64,000 nt of DNA from Brevibacterium marinum (GCF_011927955.1 NZ_JAATJN010000001.1:3224001-3288000); one strand, 5' to 3'. Counted from the first letter of the stretch, positions 44,307 through 53,524 are shown. The notes: generated from the sequence alone by a model not told the origin. A program made the numbers and translations.

Positions 44307-45659
44307 TCAATCCGGTCTGCCCCGCTCCGCGGAGTCATCGGACTCCTCGACCGCCGATTCGTCGATGGCGGTGTCGAGTTTCCCCTTGGCTCGCTCCAGC
44401 ACGGCCGAGGCTTCGTCCGCGTCCTCGTCGTCCGAGCCGTGCGGCCCCTTGGCCCGCGAGACGTAGGTGACGACCGTATTGAGGACAGCGACCATCGGGA
44501 CCGCGAACAGGGCGCCGACGATGCCGAACAGGAAACCGCCGCCGGTCACCGCCAGGATCACTGCCAGAGGATGGACCGAGACGGCCTTGCCCATGAGGAA
44601 GGGCTGCAGGATCTGGCTCTCGATCTGCTGGACGCCGATGACCACGGCCAGCATGATGATGGCGCTGACCAGTCCGTTCGAGACCAGTGCGACGAGCACG
44701 GCCACGACGCCCGAGGCGATCGCACCGACGACGGGGACGAACGAGGCCAGGAACACGAGCACCGTCATCGGGATGACCAGCGGCATGCCGAGGAACGCGG
44801 CACCGATGCCGATGCCGATGGCGTCGACGGCCGCCACGAGGACCTGCACACGCACGTACTGGACGAGCGTGGTCCATCCGCGCTCCGAAGCTCCGGTGGC
44901 GATGGGCTGAGCGGGGAGGGGCAGCAGGCGCATCGCCCAGCGGAAGATCTTCTCACCGTCGTAGAGGAAGAAGAAGGTCGCGAACAGGCACACCGCTGCG
45001 CCTGTGAGGAAGGTGCCGACCGATGAAGTCGCCTGCCAGGCGCCGCCGAGCAGTTGGGAGCTGTTGTTCTGGAAGAAGTTCGTCGCGGCATCGATCGATT
45101 CTTTCATGTAGCCCGAGAGCGTCGTGGAGTCGAGGCCGAAGGGCCTCGTGGCCAACCAATCGCTGATTCCCGACACGCCTGCGATCACCTGATCGACGAG
45201 GTCCGGCATCCCGGAATAGATCTGCTGCCCGACGAGGGTGAAGAGACCGGAGACGATGATGAGGAATCCGAGGAAGGCGATGAGAGCGGCGACCACTCGC
45301 GGCACGCCCCTCTTGGCCATCCAGTTCGTGAACGGCGCCAGGAGCGCGGCGAGCAGAAGGGCGATGAGCACCGGCAGGACGACGCTCGAGATCTTCGCCA
45401 GCAGCCAGAAGGCGACGCCGATGGCGACGAGCACCACAATCGAACGCCAGGACCAGGCGGCGGCGAGTTTGAGGCCGGGTGAGACATACGGCACCGCTTC
45501 GGCTTCGATGCGGCTGTGTGCGATCTCCTCGGCGCTGGCGTGCCGTTTGGGCTCAGTCTGGTCGGAGGTCTCGGGGCGGCTGTCTTCACGACCCCTGCGG
45601 AACGCGTTCCAGGCACCACGGAAGCGGCTCGGGGATTGCTTCTTCTCATTGTCGGACAT
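44307..45659 (-). CDS. AI-2E/TqsA family membrane transporter
   Basis: Membrane protein of 450 residues with about seven or eight helices and polar ends. VLPVLIALLLAALLAPFTNWM, GVPRVVAALIAFLGFLIIV, the large loop between 130 and 210, FATFFFLYDGEKIFRWAMRLLP, then the C-terminal VLVFLASFVPVVGAIASG and QPFLMGKAVSVHPLAVILAV are family blocks. The family includes transporters of AI-2 and of ions; no substrate can be named. The N-terminal 60 and C-terminal 45 residues are acidic and probably disordered. Confidence 0.88.
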   Translation of the reverse strand: MSDNEKKQSPSRFRGAWNAFRRGREDSRPETSDQTEPKRHASAEEIAHSRIEAEAVPYVSPGLKLAAAWSWRSIVVLVAIGVAFWLLAKISSVVLPVLIALLLAALLAPFTNWMAKRGVPRVVAALIAFLGFLIIVSGLFTLVGQQIYSGMPDLVDQVIAGVSGISDWLATRPFGLDSTTLSGYMKESIDAATNFFQNNSSQLLGGAWQATSSVGTFLTGAAVCLFATFFFLYDGEKIFRWAMRLLPLPAQPIATGASERGWTTLVQYVRVQVLVAAVDAIGIGIGAAFLGMPLVIPMTVLVFLASFVPVVGAIASGVVAVLVALVSNGLVSAIIMLAVVIGVQQIESQILQPFLMGKAVSVHPLAVILAVTGGGFLFGIVGALFAVPMVAVLNTVVTYVSRAKGPHGSDDEDADEASAVLERAKGKLDTAIDESAVEESDDSAERGRPD

Positions 45660-45724
45660 GACTCAACAATAGTTGTTGCGGGACTCGTATCAGTGCAATG
45701 ATGACGCTAAAAGGAGGGAATTTC

Positions 45725-46693
45725 GTGGGAAAGCGCATGTTGTACACCCTGGCCACCATGACCGGAACGGCCCTGGGTGTCGGAGCATCGGCCGTCGGTC
45801 TCCTCCGTCATCAGGCCGGTGCTCTGCGCAGAGCGTTCGACGATGACGCCCAGCGTTCGTATTCCACCTTCGCCGAGGCGGTCGCTCCCCCACGCAATCA
45901 CGACGATGAGGACTCCGCCACGCTTGCGATCATCGGCGATTCCTGGCTGTGCGGAATCGACGTCGAGGACCCCGCTTCGGCTCCTCCGAACCTCATCGCA
46001 CGAGGGCTCGGGCGCATCCTCGGCACTACCGTTCGGGTCCAATCCACTGCGCGGCCTTCGGCGCTGTCGGAGGATCTGCCGCGCCAGGTCGACGAGATCC
46101 TGCGCTCCGCGTGGCTGTCCCGTCAGCTCTCCGAGTCCTGGACCGATGAACGCCGGTTCGCGATCATCTCCATCGGCACCGGCGACATCATCCACCCCAT
46201 CCACGGGACCATCGGCATCCCCGTACTCACTCAGGCGATCAATCGTCTGCAGCGCGAAGGGCGGTACACGGTGTTCGTCCTCGTCTGCCCCAACCTCGGC
46301 GGCCTGCCGGGTCTGCGGGATCCGCTCAAGACCTCCCTGCGTCGGACTTCGCGGGTGCTTGCCGGATCACAGTGGCTGGCCGCGCTGTCCTCCCGCGCCA
46401 CGCCGCTGCGGGCGACCGGTGCGCTGACCGGGACCACCAGGAAGTCCCTGCTCAACGAGTCCGGCCGCTTCCCCAGCACCCTCGGCTACGCGCAGCTGTC
46501 CTCGACCGTCCTGGCCGCAATCGCCGATCGCATCGAAGCCCCGGTCGAGGTCGACCGCAGCCTCGACATCCCCGAAAAGGGGGAAAGCGCCCGCAGAACC
46601 GATCTTGCACCCGGGCCCGAGACAGGTCTTGCACCCGGCGCCGAAACAGAGTCCGGGCACTCAGCCGCCCTGGAGACCGAGGGCGCCTCGTGA
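45725..46693 (+). CDS. SGNH/GDSL hydrolase family protein
   Basis: Protein of 322 residues. After a short hydrophobic N-terminus (MLYTLATMTGTALGVG, a possible signal or membrane anchor) comes LAIIGDSWLCGID, the block I Ser motif, then FAIISIGTGDIIHP (block III-like, with Asp where Asn is usual) and a C-terminal FPSTLGYAQLSSTVLAAI. The last 40 residues contain a low-complexity repeat, LAPGPET and LAPGAET. GTG start with AAGGAGGG upstream. It overlaps maf by four bases (GTGA), indicating coupling. Confidence 0.75.
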   Translation: MGKRMLYTLATMTGTALGVGASAVGLLRHQAGALRRAFDDDAQRSYSTFAEAVAPPRNHDDEDSATLAIIGDSWLCGIDVEDPASAPPNLIARGLGRILGTTVRVQSTARPSALSEDLPRQVDEILRSAWLSRQLSESWTDERRFAIISIGTGDIIHPIHGTIGIPVLTQAINRLQREGRYTVFVLVCPNLGGLPGLRDPLKTSLRRTSRVLAGSQWLAALSSRATPLRATGALTGTTRKSLLNESGRFPSTLGYAQLSSTVLAAIADRIEAPVEVDRSLDIPEKGESARRTDLAPGPETGLAPGAETESGHSAALETEGAS

Positions 46694-47358
46694 TCCCGGT
46701 CGTCCTGGCCTCGCAGTCGCCTGCCCGCAGACAGATCCTCACAGCATCCGGCATCGATCCCCTCATCGTCGTCTCGAAGGTCGACGAGCACGCGATCGAA
46801 ACCGCCTTCTCCGGCACGGTCGCCGATCTCACCACGAACCTGTCGGAGGCCAAGGCTCGCGCGGTCGTCGACCGGACTCTCACCTCGCCGCCGCCGACGC
46901 TGGACGAGGCAGACACAGTCGTCGTCCTCGCCGGGGACTCACTGCTCGAACACGCCGGTCGGCCGATCGGTAAACCGGGCACCGCCGAACGCACCCGTGA
47001 GGTCTGGGCGTCCATCGCCGGCGACTGGACCTCTCTGCACTCGGGGCACACGCTGGCCGTTCTCCAGCGCACCGACGGGCCGTCGGCGAACCTCGAGCTC
47101 GTCGACATCCGATCCAAGCGCTCGACGACTTCGGTGCTCATCGGGACGCCGACGCCCGAGGAGCTCGAGGCCTACATCGCGACCGAGGAGCCCTTCCACG
47201 TCGCGGGTGCCCTGACGATCGACGGCTATGGCGGAGCGTTCGTCGATCGTCTCGAGGGCGACCATCTCACCGTTCTCGGGCTCAGCCTGCCGGTGGTCCG
47301 TGATCTCGTTCGAGAGGCGGGCCTGTTCTGGCCCGATCTGTGGTCTCCACGCGAGTAG
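46690..47358 (+). CDS. maf: Maf-like nucleoside triphosphate pyrophosphatase
   Basis: House-cleaning pyrophosphatase for non-canonical nucleotides; 222 residues. VVLASQSPARRQILTASGI is the N-terminal signature, with the variable third block KVDEHAI, VVLAGDSLLEHAGRPIGKPG the catalytic acid region, and TIDGYGGAFVDRLEGDHLTVLGLSL the C-terminal block. GTG start within the stop of the SGNH gene. About 120 bases before the biotin carboxylase gene, as in M. tuberculosis where maf is near accA3. Confidence 0.92.
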   Translation: MIPVVLASQSPARRQILTASGIDPLIVVSKVDEHAIETAFSGTVADLTTNLSEAKARAVVDRTLTSPPPTLDEADTVVVLAGDSLLEHAGRPIGKPGTAERTREVWASIAGDWTSLHSGHTLAVLQRTDGPSANLELVDIRSKRSTTSVLIGTPTPEELEAYIATEEPFHVAGALTIDGYGGAFVDRLEGDHLTVLGLSLPVVRDLVREAGLFWPDLWSPRE

Positions 47359-47413
47359 AATCGATCAGGGCGAGCGGACACGCCCGATACCTTTGAAGTT
47401 TCCTGCCGAAGTT

Positions 47414-47432
47414 TTTGTCGCTTATCGACAAA
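47414..47432. promoter_or_regulatory. Palindromic element upstream of the acyl-CoA carboxylase gene
   Basis: Perfect 7-bp arms tttgtcg/cgacaaa separated by five bases, 50 bases before the carboxylase start, in an AT-richer intergenic region. Size and position fit a regulator operator. Confidence 0.4.
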
Positions 47433-47481
47433 CGCTTGGTGTCGATCTCTAAATTGTTCTGTGATCATACAAAGGAGCGTC

Positions 47482-49290
47482 ATGACCACAGTTCTCCCCG
47501 TACCGTCGACAGCACCGTTGCACACCAGTGTCCCCACGGCTGCCGTGCGCCGCGTCCTCATCGCCAATCGCGGTGAGATCGCCCTGCGCATCATCCGCGC
47601 GGCCCACGACCTGGGAGTCAAGGCCGTCGCCATCTACACGCGTGCGGATTCGGATGCCGATTTCGTCAGCCTCGCCGATGACGCCTGGCTCCTCGACGGC
47701 AACGGCCCCGGGGAGACCTACCTCGACATCGACAAGATCCTCGCCCTGGCGAAGCGCTCGGGAGCCGATGCGATCCACCCCGGGTACGGCTATCTGGCCG
47801 AGAACGCATTGTTCGCTCAGGCGGTCATCGATGCCGAGCTCACCTGGATCGGCCCTCCCCCGTCGGCGATCGAGCTCCTCGGAGACAAGTCCGGAGCACG
47901 TGAGGTCGCCGAGGACGTCTCCGCTCCCGTCGCCCCCGGGTCCGACGGTGCCGTCGCGGATCTGGCGGAGGCCGCTGAGGTGGCCCAGCGGGTCGGCTAT
48001 CCCATCGTCATCAAGGCCGTCCACGGAGGCGGTGGACGCGGTTTCCGCGCCTGTGCCTCGGCCGATGACCTCGAGGGCGCCTACACCGCTGCGACCCGTG
48101 AGGCGCAGAGCGCCTTCGGACGCGGCGAATGCCTCATAGAGAAGCAGATCGTGCGGCCCCGCCACATCGAGACCCAGTGCCTGGCCGACGCCCACGGCGA
48201 TGTGCGGGTCCTCTCCACCCGTGACTGCACCCTGCAGCGTCGGAACCAGAAGATCGTCGAAGAAGCGCCGGCGCCGTTCCTCAGCACCGAACAGGAGCGC
48301 ATCGTCTCCGAAGCCTCCGTCCGGATTCTGGCTCATGTCGGGTATGTCGGCGCAGCCACATGTGAGTTCCTCCTCGGCACCGACGGGACGATCATCTTCA
48401 TGGAGGCCAACGCGCGGATCCAGGTCGAGCACACCGTGACCGAAGAGGTCACAGGAGTCGACCTGGTGGCCTGGCAGCTGCGGATCGCGTCGGGAGGCCA
48501 GCTGCCGGAATCCTTCCCTCCGGTGCGCGGTCACTCGATCCAGTTCCGGATCAATGCCGAAGACCCGAGCACCTACTTTCCTGCCACCGGCACCGTGAAG
48601 AACCACCGTGCTCCTGCGGGGCCCGGCGTGCGCCTGGACTCGGGAATCGGCGAGGGCAGCGTCGTCGGAACCGACTTCGACCCGATGCTCGCCAAACTCA
48701 TCATCACAGGAGCCGACCGGAACCAGGCGCTGGCGCGCGCTCGGCGTGCCCTGGACGAATATCGCATCGAGGGGGTATCGACCCTGCTCCCCCTCCACCG
48801 CGTACTCGTCGCAGAGAAGGCCTTCGCCGAAGACTTCGAGGTCTGGACCGACTGGCTCGAGACCACCTTCGTCAATCCACTCGCCGAACCGCAATCAGGA
48901 GATCACATGAGCACAGCAACCGACAGCTTCAGTGTGGTGGTCGAGGTCGATGGCCGCCGGATGACCGTTTCGGTCCCCAAGGACGTCATCTCCGACCTGG
49001 GACATGTTCCCAGCCCGAGTGTGCCGCGGCGAAAGCGCAGCCTCAGCCGCAGAGGTGCGCAGCTGGCCGACGACTCGAACTCGCTCAATGCTCCGATGCA
49101 GGGCACGATCGTGTCCGTAGCCGTCTCCGCCGGTGACACCGTCGAGGCCGGCGACACCCTGGCCGTGATCGAGGCGATGAAGATGGAGCAGCCTCTCAAA
49201 GCCGGTCATTCCGGCACGGTCTCCGAAGTGCTCGTCGACACCGGCACCTCCGTGCGGTCGGGAGAGCCGATCGTCCGCTTCGCCGCCTGA
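47482..49290 (+). CDS. accA3: Acyl-CoA carboxylase biotin carboxylase/BCCP subunit
   Basis: Alpha subunit of acetyl/propionyl-CoA carboxylase, 602 residues. The biotin carboxylase domain (about 25-470) has VLIANRGEIALRIIRAAHDLG, HPGYGYLAEN, the ATP loop KAVHGGGGRGFRA, CTLQRRNQKIVEEAPA and EANARIQVEHTVTEEV. The C-terminal carrier domain has the biotinylated Lys at 567 in EAMKMEQP. ATG 47482 has AAAGGAG upstream. The beta subunit is not in the window; fatty-acid or methylmalonyl precursor supply is inferred. Confidence 0.94.
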   Translation: MTTVLPVPSTAPLHTSVPTAAVRRVLIANRGEIALRIIRAAHDLGVKAVAIYTRADSDADFVSLADDAWLLDGNGPGETYLDIDKILALAKRSGADAIHPGYGYLAENALFAQAVIDAELTWIGPPPSAIELLGDKSGAREVAEDVSAPVAPGSDGAVADLAEAAEVAQRVGYPIVIKAVHGGGGRGFRACASADDLEGAYTAATREAQSAFGRGECLIEKQIVRPRHIETQCLADAHGDVRVLSTRDCTLQRRNQKIVEEAPAPFLSTEQERIVSEASVRILAHVGYVGAATCEFLLGTDGTIIFMEANARIQVEHTVTEEVTGVDLVAWQLRIASGGQLPESFPPVRGHSIQFRINAEDPSTYFPATGTVKNHRAPAGPGVRLDSGIGEGSVVGTDFDPMLAKLIITGADRNQALARARRALDEYRIEGVSTLLPLHRVLVAEKAFAEDFEVWTDWLETTFVNPLAEPQSGDHMSTATDSFSVVVEVDGRRMTVSVPKDVISDLGHVPSPSVPRRKRSLSRRGAQLADDSNSLNAPMQGTIVSVAVSAGDTVEAGDTLAVIEAMKMEQPLKAGHSGTVSEVLVDTGTSVRSGEPIVRFAA

Positions 49291-49308
49291 GGCCGGAGGG
49301 AGTCCGGT

Positions 49309-50592
49309 TCAGGTGAAGAGTTCCCTGATCCGGGTTTCGATGTAATCCGACTCCGCGTCGTTTCCCGGGCACTCCAGAGCCTGTCGGAAAGCCGCCTCGG
49401 CGTCGCTGGGCATCCCTGACTCCCGCAGCGTGATGGCCCGTGCGATGTGGAAGGGACGGTATCCTTCCAGCCACGGGTCCGTCATCAGGTGGTCAAGGGC
49501 GGCGAGCCCGGCCCTCGGCCCCTTCGCCTTCCCGGTCGCGACGGCCCGATTCAATGCCACCACGGGGCTCGGGTCCATTCGTGCGAGGATGCCGTAGAGC
49601 GCCAGGATCTGCTTCCAGTCCGTTTCCGCGTAGGTCGCTGCCTCGGCGTGCAGTGCCGCTATCGTCGCCTGCACGGTGTAGGGGCCTGCCCCTGCTTCCC
49701 CCGCGGCGGTGAGCGCCAGTCCGAGCCCTTCGGCGATGAGCATCGAATCCCACAGCCTTCGGTCCTGCTCGGCCAAGGGCACCGGTGTCCCATCGGTGTC
49801 GGTGCGTGCCCCTGCGCGCGCCTGCGTGAGCAGGAGCAGCGACAGCAGTCCCCTGGCCTCGGTCTCATCGGGCAGGAGACCGACGAGCAGACGCGCCAAC
49901 CGCACCGCCTCCTCCTGCAGATCGGTCCGATTGTGCTCGCCTCCACCCGTGGGAATGAATCCCTGGGTGAAGATGAGGTAGACGACGCGCAGGACGCCGG
50001 GCAGACGCTCGGGCAGCTGCTCGTGAGTGGGCGCGCCGAAGGGGATCCCCGTCGCCGAGATCCGCCTCTTGGCCCTGACGATCCGCTGCTGCATCGTCGC
50101 CGTGCCGACGAGGAAGACAGCCGCGACCTCGACCGTGCTCAGACCGGCCAGACAGCGCAGGATGAGGGCAATCCTCTCGCGCTCCTCCAACGTCGGGTGG
50201 GAGCAAGTGAAGAACAGACCCAGGCGTTCGTCCGGTATGCTCGCGGTGCTCAGCTCCTCGCCGAGGCGGTCCGCATGGTCGATGTGATCACCGCCGCTGG
50301 AAGCGGACTCGATTCTGAGTCGGGCGAGCCGGCGTGCTCTGACGGCATCAGATCGGAGGACGTCGAGTGCCCGATGCTTCGCCGCGGTCATCAGCCAGGC
50401 CTGAGGGTTGCTCGGCACACCCCGTTCGGTCCACGTCTCAAGGGCTCTGGCCAAGGCCTCCTGGAGAGCATCCTCGGCGAGATCGAGGTCGTGGAATCTG
50501 TTCGCCAGAGCCGCCAGCAGACGCCCGCCATCCTCCACATCGATTGTGTGGAGGAGTCGGGCGGTCGCCTGCGGGTCGGCGTCGGAGTCCAT
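49309..50592 (-). CDS. ECF42-type RNA polymerase sigma factor
   Basis: Sigma factor of 427 residues. The region 2 part (residues 20-80, DLDLAEDALQEALARAL and NPQAWLMTAAKHRALDVLR) and region 4 (about 125-180, LILRCLAGLSTVEVAAVFLV) are followed by a 230-residue C-terminal extension with TPR-like helices (FTQGFIPTGGGEHNRTDLQEEAVRLARLL, LYGILARMDPSPVVALNRAVA), which defines group ECF42. It has no anti-sigma factor. It overlaps the YCII/DGPF gene by TGATG, the standard partner. A matching promoter lies upstream of the pair. Confidence 0.93.
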   Translation of the reverse strand: MDSDADPQATARLLHTIDVEDGGRLLAALANRFHDLDLAEDALQEALARALETWTERGVPSNPQAWLMTAAKHRALDVLRSDAVRARRLARLRIESASSGGDHIDHADRLGEELSTASIPDERLGLFFTCSHPTLEERERIALILRCLAGLSTVEVAAVFLVGTATMQQRIVRAKRRISATGIPFGAPTHEQLPERLPGVLRVVYLIFTQGFIPTGGGEHNRTDLQEEAVRLARLLVGLLPDETEARGLLSLLLLTQARAGARTDTDGTPVPLAEQDRRLWDSMLIAEGLGLALTAAGEAGAGPYTVQATIAALHAEAATYAETDWKQILALYGILARMDPSPVVALNRAVATGKAKGPRAGLAALDHLMTDPWLEGYRPFHIARAITLRESGMPSDAEAAFRQALECPGNDAESDYIETRIRELFT

Positions 50593-50933
50593 CAGTAATC
50601 GGCCACCGGCCGAATCTCGATGTGCCCGAACGAGGCGCCCGGACTCTTCTTCGCCCAGGCGATCGCTTCATCGATATCGGTGACGTCGATGACGTAGCTG
50701 CCGCCGACGAATTCCCCGCTCTCAGCGAACGGACCCGATGTCACGACCGCGTCGGTGCCCGTATTGCTGACCCTCACACCGTTCTCGGCCCCGTCGAGGG
50801 CGAATCCTCCGACGACGATTCCGGCCTCGTTGATCTCCTGGTCGAAGGCCATGAAATCACTGGGATCCGGACCCTCATCAGCACCGCATTCGGCATCGGC
50901 GACATTTCCCATGAGCAGAAGTGCGTATTTCAT
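50592..50933 (-). CDS. YCII/DGPF-domain protein, partner of the ECF42 sigma factor
   Basis: Protein of 113 residues with the DGPF fold: MKYALLLMGNVADAE, AFDQEINEAGIVVGGFAL, the family's T-x-GPFxE motif in VTSGPFAESGEFVGGSYVIDV, then EAIAWAKKSP. DGPF proteins are consistently encoded beside ECF42 sigma factors; the sigma factor's C-terminal extension is thought to regulate its activity. The stop codon overlaps the sigma factor start. Confidence 0.9.
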   Translation of the reverse strand: MKYALLLMGNVADAECGADEGPDPSDFMAFDQEINEAGIVVGGFALDGAENGVRVSNTGTDAVVTSGPFAESGEFVGGSYVIDVTDIDEAIAWAKKSPGASFGHIEIRPVADY

Positions 50934-51004
50934 TTCTCTCTCCTTGCGTCAGGTGTGGCCAGCCTGTGCTGGTCACGTCAAGCGAAGGCGCTTGACACTA
51001 TACT

Positions 51005-51031
51005 GACGGGTGAGCGAGAGCGATATCGACA
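51005..51031 (-). promoter_or_regulatory. Likely ECF42 autoregulated promoter
   Basis: On the minus strand TGTCGA (51031-51026) is followed after 17 bases by CGTC (51008-51005), 70 bases upstream of the YCII gene. The published ECF42 promoter is TGTCGA in -35 and CGA/TC-like in -10, so this pair probably drives its own transcription. It sits between the LpdA-like gene end and the YCII start. Confidence 0.55.
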
Positions 51032-51050
51032 GTTGGGTCGGAAAACTTTT

Positions 51051-52469
51051 CTACAGGTGGCGGTGCAGCTGCCGTGACGCTTCGGTCAGCGATCCGCTCA
51101 CGGACGGGTAGACGACGAACGAGGCGGAGAGCTGATCGACGGTCAGACGGTTCTCCACGGCCATCGTGATCGGCAGGATGAGTTCGCTGGCCCGGGGACC
51201 GACGACGACGCCACCCAGGATCGAGCCCGAACCTCGACGGGCGAAGAGCTTGACGAAGCCGTCCTTGATGCCCAGCATCTTGGCGCGCGGATTTGTGTCC
51301 AGCGGCAGCATCACCGTGTCGATGTCCGTCGAGTTCTCCCGGTAGTCCTGCTGGGTGAAACCGACGGTCGCAATCTCCGGGGCCGTGAACACGTTCGATG
51401 CGACATGACGCAGCTTGAGGGGCTGCACGGCATCACCGAGGGCATGGAACATCGCGATTCGCCCCTGCATCGCGGCTACCGATGCCAGTGGGAGCACGCC
51501 GGTGCAGTCGCCGGCCGCATAGACGCCCGAGCGTGATGTGCGGGAGACGCCGTCGACCTTGATATGCCCGGAGTCTCTGACCTTGATCTTCGCGGCCTCC
51601 AACCCCAGCTCCTCGGTGTTCGGGATGGAGCCGACCGCCATGAGGCAGTGTGAGCCTTCGACCCGGCGGCCGTCGGACAGGGTCACCTCGACGCCGTTCT
51701 CCGTCCGAGTGACCGAGTCGGCACGAGAACGGGAGAGGACGTTCATTCCCTTATTGCGGAAGACGAACTCGAGCACATCGGCGGCGTCCTCGTCCTGACC
51801 GGGCAGCACCTTGTTGCGGGACGAGACGAGAGTGACGTCGGTGCCCAGCGCGCAATATGCCGAGGCGAACTCAGCTCCCGTGACACCGGACCCGACGACG
51901 ATCAGGTGCTCGGGCAGCTCATCGAGATCGTAGAGCTGAGTCCACGTGAGGATGCGTTCGCCGTCCGGCTTCGCCGAGTCGAGTTCACGCGGGTGCGACC
52001 CCACAGACAGCAGAATCGTCGAGGCCTCGAGCGTGTACTCGGTGCCTCCGTCCTCGACGACGTCGACATGGTCACGGTCGGCCAGGGTCGCGGTTCCCTG
52101 GATCACCTTGACGCCTGAGCGGACCAATGAGGCGTAGATGTCATTGGCCTGGGCGTCGGCCAGGGCGAGGATGCGCTTGTTGACAGCCTCGAGGTCAGCC
52201 ACGACGGTCTCGCTGTCATCGCCCTCGCTGTCGTAGATGCGGATGCCCAGCCCGTCGGACCGGGTGATCTCATCCATCATCTCAGCCGTGGCGATGAGTG
52301 ATTTCGACGGAACCACATCGGTGAGGACAGCCGCCCCACCGCAGCGGTTGCGCTCGATGAGCATGACGTCGGCACCCAGTTGGGCAGCGACCAGTGCGGC
52401 TTCGTACCCGCCTGGTCCACCGCCGATGATGACGACTCGATCTGCAGTGGATTCAAAATCAGTGTTCAC
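51051..52469 (-). CDS. NAD(P)H-quinone dehydrogenase LpdA-like flavoprotein
   Basis: Pyridine nucleotide-disulfide oxidoreductase-fold flavoprotein of 472 residues. VVIIGGGPGGYEAALVAAQLG is the FAD site, IVVGSGVTGAEFASAYCALG the NAD site, and GVYAAGDCTGVLPLASVAAMQG the second FAD motif. The redox-active CxxxxC is not present: RCGGAAVLTDVVPSK has Cys before the usual position and Val where the second Cys would be. That is typical of Rv3303c-type quinone reductases rather than true lipoamide dehydrogenases. Confidence 0.88.
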   Translation of the reverse strand: MNTDFESTADRVVIIGGGPGGYEAALVAAQLGADVMLIERNRCGGAAVLTDVVPSKSLIATAEMMDEITRSDGLGIRIYDSEGDDSETVVADLEAVNKRILALADAQANDIYASLVRSGVKVIQGTATLADRDHVDVVEDGGTEYTLEASTILLSVGSHPRELDSAKPDGERILTWTQLYDLDELPEHLIVVGSGVTGAEFASAYCALGTDVTLVSSRNKVLPGQDEDAADVLEFVFRNKGMNVLSRSRADSVTRTENGVEVTLSDGRRVEGSHCLMAVGSIPNTEELGLEAAKIKVRDSGHIKVDGVSRTSRSGVYAAGDCTGVLPLASVAAMQGRIAMFHALGDAVQPLKLRHVASNVFTAPEIATVGFTQQDYRENSTDIDTVMLPLDTNPRAKMLGIKDGFVKLFARRGSGSILGGVVVGPRASELILPITMAVENRLTVDQLSASFVVYPSVSGSLTEASRQLHRHL

Positions 52470-52587
52470 AGAGCAATCCTCTCAAATAGCAGACGACAGG
52501 GCGAATGATCCGCCGTCGCGCGGGGCTGCGACGCGTCGGCTCCAGGTCCCTGCTCCGCCCCCTGTCCTTGTGAGCCGAGACCGTGGG

Positions 52588-53142
52588 TCAGAGGTCGTCG
52601 AGGACCTCGGCCGTGTCCCGATGGAGGGCCGAGAGACGCAGGTAGGACCGGGCGTTCTGGCGCACCTTCTCGACGCCCTCGTCGTTCATCTCCCGACGCA
52701 CCTTGGCCGGAACCCCGGCGACCAGCGACCGCGGAGGAATCTCGGTGCCCTCGAGGACGATGGCGCCGGCAGCCACGAGCGACTCGGCGCCGACGTGGGC
52801 ATCATTGAGGACCGTGGCATGCATGCCGATGAGGACGTCGTCGTCGACTTCTGCTCCATGAACCAGCGCCTGGTGGCCCACCGAGACCCGGGACCCGATG
52901 ACGACGGGCTTGCCTTCGTCGGTGTGCATCACGGTGTTGTCCTGCACGTTCGTATCCTCGCCGATGGTGATCGGAGCGGTCTCTGCCCGCAGCACACACC
53001 CGTAGAAGACGCTGGCGCCCTTCTTCACGACGACATTGCCCACCAAGGTGGCACCGGCGGCGATGAAAGCACCGGGATCGACCTGCGGGGTGTGCCCGCC
53101 GACCGAGATGATGCGCGCCCGGGAAAGGTTGTCCGTGGTCAT
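52588..53142 (-). CDS. Gamma-carbonic anhydrase-like hexapeptide-repeat protein
   Basis: Left-handed beta-helix protein of 184 residues with isoleucine/valine-rich hexapeptide turns (GAFIAAGATLVGNVVVKKGASV). The zinc ligands follow the family: His in NTVMHTD and the His-x4-His in VSVGHQALVHG. DGTEIPP-like ending and a C-terminal helix are present. It may act as a carbonic anhydrase or a related acyltransferase-fold protein. Adjacent to the LpdA-like gene on the same strand. Confidence 0.85.
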   Translation of the reverse strand: MTTDNLSRARIISVGGHTPQVDPGAFIAAGATLVGNVVVKKGASVFYGCVLRAETAPITIGEDTNVQDNTVMHTDEGKPVVIGSRVSVGHQALVHGAEVDDDVLIGMHATVLNDAHVGAESLVAAGAIVLEGTEIPPRSLVAGVPAKVRREMNDEGVEKVRQNARSYLRLSALHRDTAEVLDDL

Positions 53143-53524
53143 GAGCCCTCCATTGGTTCTCGTGATTGATTCTCGTGGTTGGTTCGTGGTGTTCCCGTTC
53201 TCGAGACCGACCTGGTCCCCGGCGTCGGCAAACCGACACCGGGGCGACCGGTCTCTTCATCGTCAGTCTAGCCATGACCCCGCACCTCTTGAGACGGTGG
53301 CCCGGCCATGCTGCAGGCCTGTCGCTGCGACGTGCAGGACGCATGGTGGACGAATTTGCGTCACTGGGCCTATAGCAGGACAATGAGAAAAATATTTGTC
53401 AGAAATTTCACACTGCATTACCCTTGTGTGCCCAAAACGGTTATGTGAACCTTGGGTAAGAGAGTTGCGCGTCTGGAATTCGGGCGTTGCACACCGCGTT
53501 CACTTAATTCGTCGAAAGGTCACC
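53143..53524. promoter_or_regulatory. 382-bp intergenic region with the whiB1 promoter
   Basis: No supported gene. The part 53380-53420 is AT-rich, unlike the rest of the window, and holds a cAMP-receptor-like site; the segment 53420-53524 leads to the whiB1 ribosome site GAAAGG. A long GC-rich stretch on the left (53160-53330) belongs to the leader of the gamma-carbonic anhydrase gene. Confidence 0.6.
53397..53412. promoter_or_regulatory. CRP/GlxR-like site upstream of whiB1
   Basis: tgtcagaaatttcaca matches the cAMP-receptor consensus TGTGA-N6-TCACA at nine of ten conserved positions (C for G in the left half). It lies about 115 bases before the whiB1 start. In mycobacteria whiB1 is controlled by the cAMP-receptor protein, which supports the reading. 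Confidence 0.55.

Noticed and set aside
47449-48894. Open frame of 481 codons opposite the biotin carboxylase domain
   Set aside because: Shadow; the sense strand has every biotin carboxylase motif.
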